From assembly GCA_029204225.1 (NCBI GenBank), contig CM055098.1, positions 10,959,052 through 11,023,051 of the forward strand: a stretch of 64,000 nt of DNA, given 5' to 3'. Positions 1-12,045 of the stretch are shown piece by piece. Under the pieces are notes generated by a model. The model had not been told where the DNA came from, searched no databases, and saw only the letters and a list, made by a program, of their open reading frames with translations. The translations under genes and the position numbers were made by a program. The stretch is from Diphasiastrum complanatum. Taxonomy: Eukaryota > Streptophyta > Lycopodiopsida > Lycopodiales > Lycopodiaceae. Each line of letters starts with the position of its first letter. Within the stretch, counting starts at the first letter, position 1.

Positions 1-415
1 TTTAGGTTGCAAGAACTCTACATCAATCTCAAAATCCTTTTGATTGCTAAATGTACTTCCTCAAAGATAGATTCTGCCATAGCATTCAATGTCCTGCAAG
101 CTCTATTGGCAGGATATGCATGTAAATCTCTACTGGATAGCAAGATACGCATGTAAAATGAACAGGTCACTTGACTTTTGTGAGGCCGTGGGTATTTCTG
201 TAACATGTCGTATGCGGAACATTCACGAATCTGAGATAATCAGTTATTGGAAGGGCTGAACTGAATCTGCAGCTTGTAGAATTGATCTGCTCCTGAGCTA
301 GAACATTGCATATTGGATTTATAGATCACTAGTTAGTCAATTTCGATGTTTCAGCATTTACGTGAAGTTAGAACCCTTGTTGGTACAGGTCTCAATAGAT
401 TGACTTGGTGTACAT
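1..415. other. 5' flank of the ALS3-like gene
   Basis: No coding region or repeat is recognised here. An in-frame TGA at 401-403 lies just before the chosen ATG at 416, so the reading frame cannot continue upstream unless a 5' exon is spliced in (an acceptor-like CAG sits at about 387). Confidence 0.4.
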
Positions 416-3400
416 ATGCAGTTTCCTGAGGCCATGGCAAAATCTCAAAGTTTAGCAGCTCATGCGATGGAGCACACGAGCTTTGAATGGCAACGGTACC
501 TTGTGTCTTTTGCACCCGTCGTACTTTCTATAGCAGTATCACGGAAGTTGCAGATAGGGCTAGAGAGAGACATCCAGAAAGCAGCAATAAGATCTTTCAT
601 CCAGCTCCTGGCTCTTGGATTCTCGATTAAGTTTTTTATTGAAACGAAACAGATTCTTTGGAGTTGCGTTGGAATAATTTTTATGGTAGGTCCGTACAGT
701 TCGAGCTCGATGCTCCCCTTGTTGAATTCAGTTTTCATGTCCATGTGCACCTAAATTCAGTACTTTGTGCCCTTAGTGCAATTCACAATGGCTGTCTTCT
801 GGCTTTTCAAAAGATTAAAAACTTGTCAAAATTTGAAACTTTTATTATGGGCGAGTTGTTTTGGGACTCGCTATCCTACCTAAACTGAACACTTTGTGCT
901 TTTGCTGCAATTCACAATTACTGTCTTCTTGCGATTCAAAAAATTAAAAAACTCCCTAAAAATTGAAACTTTTACTATTAACAGGTTATTTTCTGTCTCA
1001 CTATGCCTTAGCCATGGATTGGATACTAATGAGCAAGTTATACAGACCTAGCCCAATAATCATTTGTATATGTACTCACCTGTAAGGTTTCCATATAGAT
1101 TGCTCCCCAGTTTCTTTCTAATCATCCTGCGGTCTGTGCATCCAGGTGCTTTTTGCCGGCCGTACTGCTGGAAAGAGGGCTAAACGACTGCCTAAAAGTC
1201 GTTCTATTGCAACAATATCATTGGCCTTTGGAGCACTGGGCATTGTGGTGTTGATGACCTTCCTTGGAATTTTCCCTCTGAATCCCTGGTTCATAATCCC
1301 TACAGCTGCTCACGTTATTGGCCATTCCATGGCAATGCTTGGAGGAACAATGAACTCAATTCATCGGGAGATTCGCCTTCATAGACAGCAGGTGATGTGT
1401 GGTTGAAGAGTCGTATAAAATATTTGCATTCACAAAAGCTATTCAATCAAGGCAGCACTTTCAAATATTCACTGTTCAGTTTTTGTTTAGATTCATTATG
1501 ACTTGCACATGAAGGTGCATCTAAAGCGTGGGCATGCATGCAAGAAAAAAAGAGGGACATGAATTTTTTGCTACTCAAAACCTGCGAGGTGAATTTAAAA
1601 AATCGAGTTTTTGAAATAAAGTCCTTACAATGTGACAAAGCTTCTTGTTTGCACGTAACCTTATCTTTCAAGGCCAATATTGCCATAGGAGATCTGGATA
1701 GAAGAATAGACCAGGTTAATGAAGAACCTAATGATCGTACATGTCCATCTTCAGAAGTCCTATGGCACTCGATGAACTCCCAACCGACACAATAGATCCT
1801 TGAGGTGGAAAACGCCAAACCATTGCCTCCTTACTCTCCACCCAAGTTACCATTCCCTTAGGAACCATGTTGAAACACTCAACGTCCTTGTGAATTGGCT
1901 AGACTTCTGTTTGCCTTTTTGGCCCTTGACTCGCTGAAAACTAAAAAATTCCCTATTTAGTAGAATATAACATCATCAATTAAGTTTACAATGAGCTTAA
2001 GGTTAGATCTGTGAGTTCGCAATGTTGATTCGTAGGGGAAGGTATAGTTGCATTCAAGAGGTACTAAATCATAGGCAATAAGTTTGAGACATATAGTGAG
2101 CAATCCAAGATTTTTTTTTATTCATTATGCAATCAGATTATGTTTTTATTGGACGAAAAATGTGGGTCCTGGCCACATCATACCTATATGGGCTAAGATT
2201 CACTTGCATTATCATATTGGTTTATATCCTAAGTAGCTACTCTCATGAAGTGTCCATTTTAGCTACTCAGAAACCCTCCCTCACCACTATCCTTTGGTTC
2301 TTTTCTATCTATTCTAGCATAAAGTAAATAAGATGATGTCTTGGTAGTGTCTTTGTAATGATAGCAACAGGTCCCTTCTCATGGCCCTCTATGATCTCCC
2401 ACGCTTGATATATCTTCATGGCTTCAACATCCATTTACACTCCTTCAACATCAGCAACAGGTCCCTTCTCATGGCCCTCTATGATCTCCCACAATAAGTT
2501 CTCCTCCAAGATCATGCGCATCCTCCATCCCTCATCGATTTATTTTCCAAGAGTTGCATGTCCATATGTTTTTGGCTACGGAGTTCTCTATATCCTCATG
2601 GAGCTCCCTCCTCGTGATAGTGACAGGAATGCAATGATCAGTCTCTGTATGCTTTATCAAAGACATAAGCTCATAACCATTGTGAGTTCAGAATTGCTGA
2701 TTCATAGAGAAGAGTACAGTTGCATTCAAGAGGAAGTAAATCATAAGCAATAATTGGTACTGAAATAGTAGAGACATGTCGCAGGTAATCCAATAAGGTG
2801 TTTTTGTTATTCATCTTATATCTACATCATGTGTACAAACCAAGAACGTGAGCTTTGGTCATGCCAATTCCCTATATGCCAATCTTCACTTATATTATAT
2901 GATGTTTATATCCGAACTATCTACCCTTTCCTCGGACTGTGAAGTGTCCATTGCAATTACAAGATCGTGAATCAAAGAAGAACATGTTTTTCAAAGATAT
3001 GTAATCTAAAAATGGCAGGATAAACGGAAATTCTAAAAAATTTCATGATGAAGTTTCTTTTTGTTTCATTTAGCAAACAAAGGATTCATCAACATAATTT
3101 CTTTCATGTCTTAGTTGTATACTTTTACTTTTCTTCTCAGATTTATTGGCATCTCAACGATCTGTAATAAAATCTCTAGCGACTAGGGAAGGTAGAAGGT
3201 GTAGGAGAATTGGAAGACAGTCTATAATGGGCCTTGAAGAGGCACAGGGAAGATGTATAACAAGATTTCAGGCAAATCAACATGAACAAGAGAGATATAT
3301 TAATCGAAAGACAATTATCTAGAAGGAGAGCGGGATGATATCACCATCCATTGACACCAAATATGCATGTAGAAAAGGAAGTGGACTTTTAAGGTTTCCA

Positions 3401-5641
3401 TCAATTTTTTCACCATAAGTCTATGGTTGTCTATTTCAGAGACTCAATTGTTGTGTATGTCGAAGTCAACAAACCATCATTCATCAAACATGATTTCTTA
3501 TTTATTCATGTTTTCAATTTTACATTCTATAAAGTCTACACAAGAAGAGACACTTCTATCTAACTCCATCATACTTGTCTACTAGCTTGATTAGTATTGA
3601 ACCGATGTGCTAACCTTTTCTAGACATGATGTTTGGGGGTTGATGCATGCAGTTAGGCATGTTGTGTGCTTATGCCATTATTGGACATGCATCTAGTATT
3701 CCCAACTTGTTATAGCTTGCATGCATCTATGGTTGGGTGGAGAGTAGCATCATGGTTGGTTAGTTGTGATTTTGTGAAAAGAACTCATGGTCATTTTCAT
3801 TACTTCATGGTCAGATTGTTACAATCCTTGATGCTAATGTCAATGCTGATGCTGTTAGTTAGCGGTCTTTGGATCTTGAAGGCTTTTGAGCCTCCTTTTC
3901 TTTGTATTTCCTTCATCTTTGACATCCATAACTCTCTTGATTCCGGAAGGCCTTCTAGAGCCTCCTATCATCTAATAAATATTCACGTTGATCTTTGATC
4001 TTCGACAATTCATGTAGTAGATTTGGAGTACTTTACATATGATTGCCTTTTGAGTAAAAAGTTTTCTATTATGTTTATGCAATGTATTGTTTCAATATCA
4101 AAAGGAATGTTCAGTTTTCACATTCTACATGTATGTAATTTTCTACATCTATGATGATAAGGTGATGTTCCTGTTCCCATTCCCATTTTCTTAGTTCTGG
4201 TTCCCTGTTTGCATTATCGTTTCCCTGGTCACTACGATTGGGCCCGATCATGTCCTATCCTACTTAGCTTGTCCTTAACACATCTAACCTGCATCAGCAT
4301 CTAACTTTTTTAAAGGAAATTGTCATGATTTCTGATTTCTGCAGAAATGTCACATTGTAAAAGATAATAATTTCCAGCATAGGATGTTCTCATATGAATT
4401 ACGTGGCAAATATTTTAGATGGTCATACTAGTTTCAGATTTTTCTGGCTGCAAGTTGCAGGCTCTAGAAAGTAGATTCATCTCAAGGCAACAGAGAAAAT
4501 CGAGACGTACATTATAACATTGACCTCAATCCCATGGTGTGTAAATAGGTGAGCACCTATTCAAATAACTCCAATAAGAGTTAAAGATTTTGAAGAATTG
4601 GAAAATTTCTCTAGGAAATTGGGTTTGAATTTACCAAAAACTCACAAGATTATATAGCCAAAGAGAATATGCACCCAGATTCATCCTAAGTGCCGCTAAT
4701 GTGGACACTAACCTTTTTTTTTGGAAAGTTCCTATCAATTAAATCTTAGCTGCCATTAGCAGTCAAAATAACAATATGGACCTTCTAGAAAGCTTCAGTT
4801 TGGAGGGTTTAACAACCGATTTGAAAATGAAAATATGTCTCATCAGTTATCAGAGGAGGAATTACTCTGCCTGTATCATAATGTTTGTGCGTTAAGGGAG
4901 GAAACTTATAAACACAAGAAAAAAGAACACTGTAAATTCTAGTAACAGGTATTTTTTGGCATGAATTGCTGTTATTCATATGGATTGAGAAACTGTATGT
5001 GCTTAAACGTCTTGTAATGATGTAATTGAGTTATGTTTCCTCATTTATAAATTCTATAGCCTTTGTTCCTGCAACCATTTATATCTCCAAGCTTTCTGTG
5101 TAATAAGTGCCAACATTTTGGAAAAGTCAATTCCAATCTAAGTTTGCCAGGCAAGGACCTTCGCATATGTGCTTGTAGGAGTTAAATATTCAACTTGCTT
5201 AGCCAGTTTAAGAGTACCTGGGATGAGCACATTATTCCCTATTTATACAGGTCCTTGGAACATGAATGAAGTATAAGAAGACAGGTCACATGAACAGAAT
5301 CTCAGACACCTTAACAAACCTTGCTCATTTTTTTTTTTCAGATTGAAGCTGCACTTGCATTAGGAGCAACGCCTCAACAAGCAGTTAGATCTCATGTGAA
5401 ACGTGCATTTTCTGTTGGGATGGGGCCCATGGTTGATGAAGTCAAGGCTATGGGTTTAGTTACTTTGCCAGGTAATATGACAGGGATGCTTATGGGAGGT
5501 GCTGGGCCTCTGGAGGCAGTCAAACTTCAGCTGCAAGTAATTAATGTTGTATTAGGAGCAGCAGCACTTAGTTGTCTGATATCTTCTACCCTTGGCTGGC
5601 GCTCATACTTCACAGAACAACACCAACTTCTAACCATTTGA
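416..5641 (+). CDS. ALS3/STAR2-like membrane permease (UPF0014 family), 3 exons
   Basis: Membrane subunit of a bacterial-type half ABC transporter. In plants, ALS3/STAR2 pairs with the ATPase STAR1 and gives aluminium tolerance. Exons are 416-685, 1146-1391 and 5342-5641; every junction is GT/AG and phase 0, and the protein is 271 residues, the usual family length. Hydrophobic segments lie at about 28-45, 57-75, 80-95, 112-132, 135-155 and 235-255. The permease coupling-loop motif EAALALGATPQQA is at about 174-186 and the family signature TLPGNMTGMLMGGAGPLEA at about 213-231. An in-frame stop upstream supports the ATG at 416; a second ATG at 434 is possible. Intron 2 is 3.95 kb. The N-terminal half is quite unlike angiosperm ALS3, so this may be a paralogue or come from a distant plant lineage. 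Family assignment is firm; the transported substrate is not shown by sequence. Confidence 0.85.
750..1007. repeat. Two-copy diverged tandem duplication (period 129) in intron 1 of the ALS3-like gene
   Basis: Copies start at 750 (CCTAAATTCAGTACTTTGTG) and 879 (CCTAAACTGAACACTTTGTG) and stay alignable through the shared GAAACTTTTA motif to about 1007. They make up most of intron 1. Confidence 0.7.
1392..5341. other. Intron 2 of the ALS3-like gene
   Basis: A 3.95-kb intron with GT at 1392 and a T-rich tract plus AG at 5341. The only internal structure seen is diverged direct repeats between 2005 and 2955. Several open frames occur but none resembles a known protein. Confidence 0.7.
2005..2955. 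repeat. Pair of diverged direct repeats plus a shorter 40-bp repeat in intron 2
   Basis: A block at about 2005-2262 recurs at about 2676-2955. Shared pieces in the same order are GTGAGTTC, AGTTGCATTCAAGAGG, TAAATCATA.GCAATAA, a T-rich ATTCAT stretch, CCTATATG, TTTATATCC and GAAGTGTCCATT. Between them a 40-bp segment containing GTCCCTTCTCATGGCCCTCT occurs almost unchanged at 2363-2402 and 2453-2492. This could be a segmental duplication or two small LTRs around a short interior; no primer-binding site was found. Confidence 0.6.
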
Positions 5642-6414
5642 ATATGGCTCTTGGCATATTAAACAGAGTGCTTATGTAAAGGTTCCTGTCTCACTTTTCT
5701 GCTTCAGTTTCGACCACTTTTCTTTGTAACATCACATTGAATGTACACTTTAAGAACTTCTAACAATACAATGAAGAGTGTTGGTATTTTGGCAGGAAGA
5801 GGTTAGAAGTTGGGTTGTGCATCCACTTTGATGGAGTTGGCATGTAAAATATCAATATTTTGTGGATTTAGTCTATTTTACAATCTTGTTGTAACGTTTT
5901 TAAGGGAGTCACTCTTCAAGCTTGCACAAGTTCCTGCACAACAACACTTACAATATATTGCCAGATCAAAATTGAGTGAAGTTTTGCAATCAAACAAGGT
6001 ATATCATGAAAGAAATGGTGGAAAGCATAATGCCTTGAGACTTGTTGAAGGATTTCTTGGCTGTTATGTGGAGAAAAAACTCCACACCAAGTTTTTTTTG
6101 GGGCTCCAAACTCTCGTTTTACAATTTTTCAGACCTGTGGGTTCACACTTGGCCAAATCATTTGTCATCTGATTCTACCAATAAGTCTGTGTGCCATGCT
6201 AGCTCTTTGTAGAGCCGTCATCTGCTTGGAATGGATTCATGTAGCTCCTAGACAAGCAACACTAGTTTTACTCTATCAAAAAATTCTGTTTCCACAACAT
6301 GAGATCTAATACCAATCTGTAGGAAAAATTAGAGAGAGTACTACCATTGAATTTGATCATTTCTAGTGATAACTATCTCATATATAGTAGGACAATAATA
6401 CCAAACAATTGTCA

Positions 6415-6417
<3 letters not shown>
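5642..6417. other. 3' flank of the ALS3-like gene
   Basis: Probable 3' UTR followed by intergenic DNA. A 120-codon open frame at 5810-6172 matches nothing I recognise. At 6310-6330 the text resembles the complement of a degenerate initiator-tRNA primer site next to an LTR end, but no LTR pair was seen. Confidence 0.35.

Positions 6418-6502
<85 letters not shown>
6418..6502. repeat. (GA)n microsatellite
   Basis: About 42 uninterrupted GA dinucleotides. Confidence 0.97.
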
Positions 6503-6503
<1 letters not shown>

Positions 6504-8576
6504 ACGCACACTAATAGCCTCTACAATTTGTACACTTTCACTAGTAAAAATGCATGATAAGTACAATGATGGGACTAGGTTCTAGTCTCAAGAAGCTACT
6601 AACCATGTGACTTAGTAAGTCAACTTCATAATATAATACTTAAGAACTATAGCTTATCATCATATCTAATATACCTTCAATTAATTTCAAATTTGATTAA
6701 AGCGTGCAGGTTTGTTAAGATCATGAATTAAGGGTCGAATGTGGTGCACTTTTGACACAATCCAAATATTGATGTTCTATGTTGTTAAAAGGGCATCAAT
6801 TGTTGAATTTAATCTACTAAGAGACATAATTAATATTCCAAATTACAACTTAATCATTTACATAATTCACAAAAAATTCAATGAATTCAAAACAGTAATA
6901 TCTCATAGTGAAAGCTATTCAATAATACTACATATCTCTCTCATGCTCTCTCGCATGCATCCATGATGGATTTATGTCCCTTGTGTCTCTCGATTTGCGT
7001 ATCATCTCAAATCTCTCATTGATGGTTGACTCTAATCACATTGATGCACAAAAGTGATATGATTGCTATTGGACTTTCTAAGTTGTTGATGGCGTGAACA
7101 ATTAAAAGTTGGATTAGATCATGGATCCCACATAGTGTGCACAAAAGTGACCTCTATAGGCACAAGGCAAATCTTTGATGTATGATCCTCTCAAATCTCT
7201 CCTAGATCCATTACTCCGATCACATTGATGCACATGTAATGAGTTTAGACATTTTGTGAGTAAATTGATAGCGAGTTTAGCGAGCTTTTGTTTGTCTATA
7301 TCATTGATTGTCAAGACCAATGGAAATTTTCCCCTAGGCCCAAACTCACCAGCTAGTCCTCTAAATTCCCACATGACATCATTTCCTTTCCACTCTGTCG
7401 TAATGCCTCGGGCTCTTTTTTTTTAATCACCAGTTCCATATCTGCTTCAAACTTTAGCTGAGATAATTTATCAAATCATTTTCAGGTTTTAGATCTCTTG
7501 TCGCTTTAAAGGATTCCCATATACTTTTGGACCACACCTCTAGAGTTCAAAACATAGATTATGTTCTCTAAAAGGCTATGATTTCCTTCATAAATTCATC
7601 CTACAGATTAATTACTGTTCACATCAAAATAATAACCACCAGAATGCAAACCATACATGCACGAGCCCTGTTAACATTATGATTAAGCAATATTACTAAT
7701 AGTTCATCAATTAACCAAAAAATTGTGGAACAACCCCCACAATTGCATATGCAAATGTATGATATGTGAGTTCAAAAAGGGTTCTAGCATATATGGGACA
7801 TGTCATGAAAGCTCTGTGAGAAAATACTACTCCTCCTCGCACTCATTGTCAACGTATATATTTCACCGAGGCTGTTTAATTTTTCTTGATGAATTTATGG
7901 TAGGCTTCATTATATAATAATATTGATAGTCAATTGCCATCCTATGCAAAAGCAGTAGCCAGAGACTATAATTATCTATATAATATAATAAAGCCTACCA
8001 TAAATCCAAACAAAGTGGAGATGTATTATCAATTTGACATATAAGCTTTGGAACTCATCAAAATCCCATGCTTCATTATGAGTGTCCTCTTCTTCGTCTT
8101 AATCAATTTGCTGTGTATGTGGGACACGAGTGGACGATTCTACATGACAACAAATAATATGTTCAGAAAAAACAAAGTGAGCTCCAAAAATAGATGTTAT
8201 GATGATATAATTTGTAGCATTCACAGACCATATCTATGCTGATGTAATTTGTAACATTCAAAGAGCATATCTATGAGTGGCCAAGTTGATGATGGCCTGA
8301 TCAAAATCCATTGTGATGTAGTGTCAGTTTGTACTTCCACATGCATACCCCCTACAATCCAAGAAAGGGTCAACCACCACAATCACCCATAGGAATTGAA
8401 GGAATCGATTCAATGCGACATGTGATGCAGACAACAAGCATATGCTAAGTAAGCAATTGATGTAGAGTTTACTTGATATGGGTGCCACATTGGAGATGCC
8501 AATATGCAATGGACCTAGTATATTCCAGTTAACAATGAATTACAATGGAAGTGCAACATAGTTTTGATATTTAAAC
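6503..8576. other. Intergenic, AT-rich
   Basis: No gene recognised. Minor structures are an inverted repeat, TTTATGGTAGGCTT at 7894-7907 against AAGCCTACCATAAA at 7991-8004 with a flanking AT-rich stem, and a two-copy 38-bp tandem repeat at about 8200-8276 sharing TATCTATG ends. Confidence 0.45.
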
Positions 8577-8953
8577 CATTAGAGGAGTTTTGAGCTCCAA
8601 AAAGACCCTTTAAGAATTCGTGCAATATGTAGTTTATATTATTAAAATATTATAACACTAATACTTTTGACTTGCCATAACTTTTTAATTGTACGTCAAA
8701 AGTATGTCATGTAACATGTCATTGAAAGCCCTTGTTGAGCGCTTTCCAATGCACCAAACTTCGCTAAATTCGGACTTACCACTGAAAAGTTATGCCATTT
8801 TTAGTGTGGAATCAAAATGTGGACTCAAAAAGTTACGTTACGTAGATTTCAAATTTGAGTGTTTTGATTGGTCCCTGTGTAAGAAAAAATAGAGAAAAAA
8901 TATAAAAAGAATCTTTACAAAGGGTCTTTTTGGGATTTAGAACTCCTCTAATG
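8577..8953. mobile_element. MITE (377 bp) with about 40-bp terminal inverted repeats
   Basis: The left end CATTAGAGGAGTTTTGAGCT, continuing CCAAAAAGACCCTTT, is mirrored at the right end, whose reverse complement begins CATTAGAGGAGTTCTAAATC and continues CCAAAAAGACCCTTT. AAAC flanks both ends (8573-8576 and 8954-8957), a possible 4-bp target duplication. The interior has no coding capacity. A non-autonomous DNA transposon is clear; the superfamily is not. Confidence 0.75.
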
Positions 8954-9657
8954 AAACATAAGTTATGAGATTTCTCAAACAATGCCATGCACTTGTGAAG
9001 TACTCTCATGGCCGTGTCTAGTAAGTGCTCCAAGTTTCCTTGGTAATCCATAATCTGAACTCTTTATCGCTCTTAGGAATTCCAAACTGCCCTGATGTTG
9101 GGCCATTGCACCATTTCAACCACTTACACTTTGCATCATTCGAAACTGTTGAACAACGCAAGTGTTGTAATTTTTCAAGCCCAAGTAACCCCCATGATGG
9201 ATAGTTCTGTGTTGCTGACCAACTCAAACCATTCTTGGCCAAGGGCTGGGTTTACCACACTGCCTAACATCTTATCCATCTTGCTTGTCCACCATGAATG
9301 GACCACAACCTCAACATCTTTTAAAATCTTGTGAGCTTTGTCCAAGCCAACGTTAGATTTTTGGCGTGCATATTTTAGCTCACTCTTTATATCATTCTAT
9401 TTGCAATAAGACTTAAATTGCTTCAATTTTATGTGCAAAAAAGATCTACGTTTAAGAGATATTGGTCAAAATCCAACATTGAAAATACACGTACCTCATA
9501 GAGAATGTGGGCTAGAATAAACCTTGTGAGGGGGGTACCACATGGTGTTCCCTGTTTCAATTCAATGGCCCAAATTTTCTCCACTTCAGCCACTCACTCT
9601 CTGAAAAGGACCTTTTGAAGTATTCATTAGAGCACTCACACAACTGGCACACGCTGT
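8954..9657. other. Intergenic, unassigned
   Basis: No recognisable gene. It separates the MITE from the truncated Copia reverse transcriptase; the Copia similarity stops at about 9658 and the sequence below it is unrelated. Confidence 0.35.
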
Positions 9658-10044
9658 CTCTTTTTCCAAGAATCCATTTAGGAAAGCATTAGTCACATCA
9701 AGTTGGAAAAGCTCCCATTTGAAAGAAGTAGCAAGACAAATAATCAATCTTATGGTGACAAGCTTAGCAATAGGAGCAAAAGTTTCATCATAATCTATGC
9801 CTTCAGTTTGCAAAAATCCTATTGCTACAAGCCTTGCTTTGTACTTATTAATGGATCCATCTTGATTGTACTTCAATCTATAAATCCACTTACAAGAAAG
9901 TGGTTTCTTCTCATATGGAAGATTTACAAGCTCCCAAATTTGATTTTCCATTAGTGCATCAAACTCAACTTGCATAGCATCTTTCCAAGATTGTGACTTA
10001 ATAACATCTTCAAAACAAGATGGTTCTTCAAGCATAGTAGTCAA
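9658..10044 (-). pseudogene. Copia 1 reverse transcriptase, N-terminal part
   Basis: The RVT_2 start is clear: SWKDAMQVEFDALMENQ, then CKWIYRLKYNQDGSI, KARLVAIGFLQTEGIDY and motif A, QLDVTNAFLNG. Homology ends at about residue 129, before the YVDD motif, and unrelated sequence follows to a stop at 9586. Confidence 0.9.
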
Positions 10045-10758
10045 GAAAGTGTAGGAAGTGATAGGATGAGAATATTCCCTTTGCTTGCCCTTCTCAATAT
10101 AGGTGAGCCTTGATGGCTCAGCCTGTGCCTTGTAGATCTCCTTGGCCTTCTCGGACCTTGAGATAAATCCTCAAAGTGTTCATCATCTTGAAGCTGCTCC
10201 TCGGCCTTTGCAAGATCTTTGACAACATGAGAGTTAGATGAGCTCTCATTCACTTTGGAATAAAGAGATTCATTAAAGAGAACATCTCTACTTACTTTAG
10301 CTTTCTTATATCCCTTGCTACATTCCCTATAGCCAAAAAAAATGCCTTTAAATGAAGTAGCATCTTCTTTCTTCCTTAACATCCAAAAACTTTCAAATCT
10401 TTTAGATTTGGCTTTTTGCCATACAAAGCTTCAAATGGTGTGATTCCACCAATGACACTATTAGAAAGCCTATTACAATTTTTTTTTTCACATGTAATAG
10501 CTTCTCCCCAAAAAGAAATGGGGAGAGAGGCATCTAATCATTAGCACATTCACACAAACATCTATTCTTTCTCTCGGCCACCCCATTTTGTTGGGGGGTG
10601 TAAGTACATGTGAATTCTCTCTTAATAGAATTAGCCTCACAAAAATCTCTCATACTATTGGAGATGTACTCTCCTCCATTATCACATCTTAATACTTTGA
10701 TGCTTGCATTAAGTTGCTTTTCCATAAGAGATTTAAATTTTATGAAGGAATCATACAC
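10041..10758 (-). pseudogene. Copia 1 integrase, broken
   Basis: The catalytic core piece at 10534-10758 carries RCDNGGEYIS and TPQQNGVAERKNR, the second Asp and the Glu of the D,D-35-E triad region. Another frame at 10041-10382 holds the C-terminal part (FKGIFFGYRECSKGYK, VSRDVLFNES). Stops and frameshifts lie between them, including a poly-T tract near 10480. Confidence 0.88.
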
Positions 10759-10816
10759 TAAGCTTTCTTACACAAAACATAGATCAATGTGTATCTTGAA
10801 CAATCATCTACAAAAG

Positions 10817-11290
10817 TTACATACATAGTAGCTCCACCATTAGATTCATGTGAAATGAGTGTACATCCGAGTGAATAATATCAAGAGGAGAGGAAGATCT
10901 ATTCAAAGGTCCCTTGAATGGTTGCTTATGTGTCTTGGATAGACCACAAGCTTCACAAAGCTTGCCACACTTGGATATGGATTTGGGAAGCCCGAGTGCT
11001 AGCTCCTTGAAAATCATGGACTCCATAGCTTGATAGTTAGGATGGTCTAACCTCTTGTGCCATAACTCCACTTGAGAAAGCTCCTCCCTTGCCATGCTCA
11101 CACTTCCAATGACAACATTAGCATCCAACTTGAACAATCTTCCTTGCTTAATGCCACTAGCAATGCACTTATCATTCTTCATTATGGAACAAACACCATG
11201 CTTGAAATGTACATCTAGTCCATTATCCATAAGTTTTCCAACACTCAACAAATTTTTTTGTGATGGATGGTACATAAAGAACATTATCAA
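10817..11290 (-). pseudogene. Copia 1 GAG-pre-integrase region
   Basis: Contains KNLLSVGKLMDNGLDV, QGRLFKLDANV, the histidine-bearing ELWHKRLDHPN and the CxxC-like CGKLCEACGLSKTHKQPF, the zinc-binding HHCC part that precedes Copia integrase. The frame is lost near LDIIHSDVHSF. Confidence 0.88.
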
Positions 11291-11399
11291 GATCTATTCT
11301 TTTTGAAGAGTGTCTGCAAGTTGCCAAAGTATATAATTGGTACACAATCTATACAATTTATATTGAAATATCTTACTAATTGTAGATGTTATTTAGTAA

Positions 11400-11620
11400 G
11401 ACATAATGGAATAGATCCTATGCCATCTATCTTACGAGTCTTGATCACTTGTAGTGAATATGAACTTTCTAGAATCATTATAAGAGAGTAAGGTAGAAAA
11501 ATATTCCTTTTGATGAGACATGTGGGAGCTAGCCCCACTTACAATCCACCACGTATCCTTGCTTGATGTTCAGTTTTGTAGATGCCATCAAGGATGAGTT
11601 GCAATCATCATCCTCCTCCT
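11400..11620 (-). pseudogene. Copia 1 protease remnant with catalytic Asp lost
   Basis: On the minus strand around 11530-11560 the retropepsin motif reads W-I-V-S-G-A-S-S-H-M; the family, and Copia 2 at 13512, read W-I-D-S-G-A-S-S-H-M. The catalytic Asp codon GAT is changed to GTA. A stop follows about 35 codons later, and an extra segment of roughly 70 bp separates it from the next domain relative to Copia 2. Confidence 0.75.
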
Positions 11621-12045
11621 CAAGCACAAGATTGCAATATAAGCCAATTCAAATATTTGATCCTAAGCACATACTCTTGTGCACTCTCTCCACTTCCCTT
11701 CATGCTTTGAAGCACTTGATTTCTAAGCATGAGTATCCTTGAAGTGTTATTGGATTCATAAATCCCTTTCAATGAATCCCAAGCCTCCTTGACCGAGATA
11801 CAAGATGACACGTCTTTCAAGAGGTCATTGCTCACATTCATCTTGATGCAATGTAAGGCCAATCTAGCCTTTTTCTTGTATCTAAATTGCTCTTGCCCAC
11901 CTAGAGGTTCGTCCTTTTATTCTTGGACAATGTCATAGAGATCATGGAGCACCAAGAGTGACTCCATTCTCACTTTCCATATGGAATAATTAGTGGATGT
12001 AAGCCTCTCATTGGCTTCTAGCAAAAATCCACCCGTGGATACCAT
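11620..12045 (-). pseudogene. Copia 1 gag (UBN2 type)
   Basis: It starts at an ATG at 12045 with a frame containing LTSTNYSIWKVRMESLL, hits a stop after DIVQE, then continues in the same frame as LHCIKMNVSNDLL, KEAWDSLKGIYES and SRILMLRNQVL. This is the standard DUF4219/UBN2 gag. One in-frame stop inactivates it. Confidence 0.85.

Noticed and set aside
5810-6172. 120-codon frame downstream of the ALS3-like gene
   Set aside because: No recognisable domain, no conserved signals; probably 3' flank.
6310-6330. Primer-binding-site-like text ATACCAATCTG
   Set aside because: Too degenerate, and no LTR or coding remains beside it.
6378-6566. Leu-Ser repeat open frame
   Set aside because: Product of the GA microsatellite read on the minus strand.
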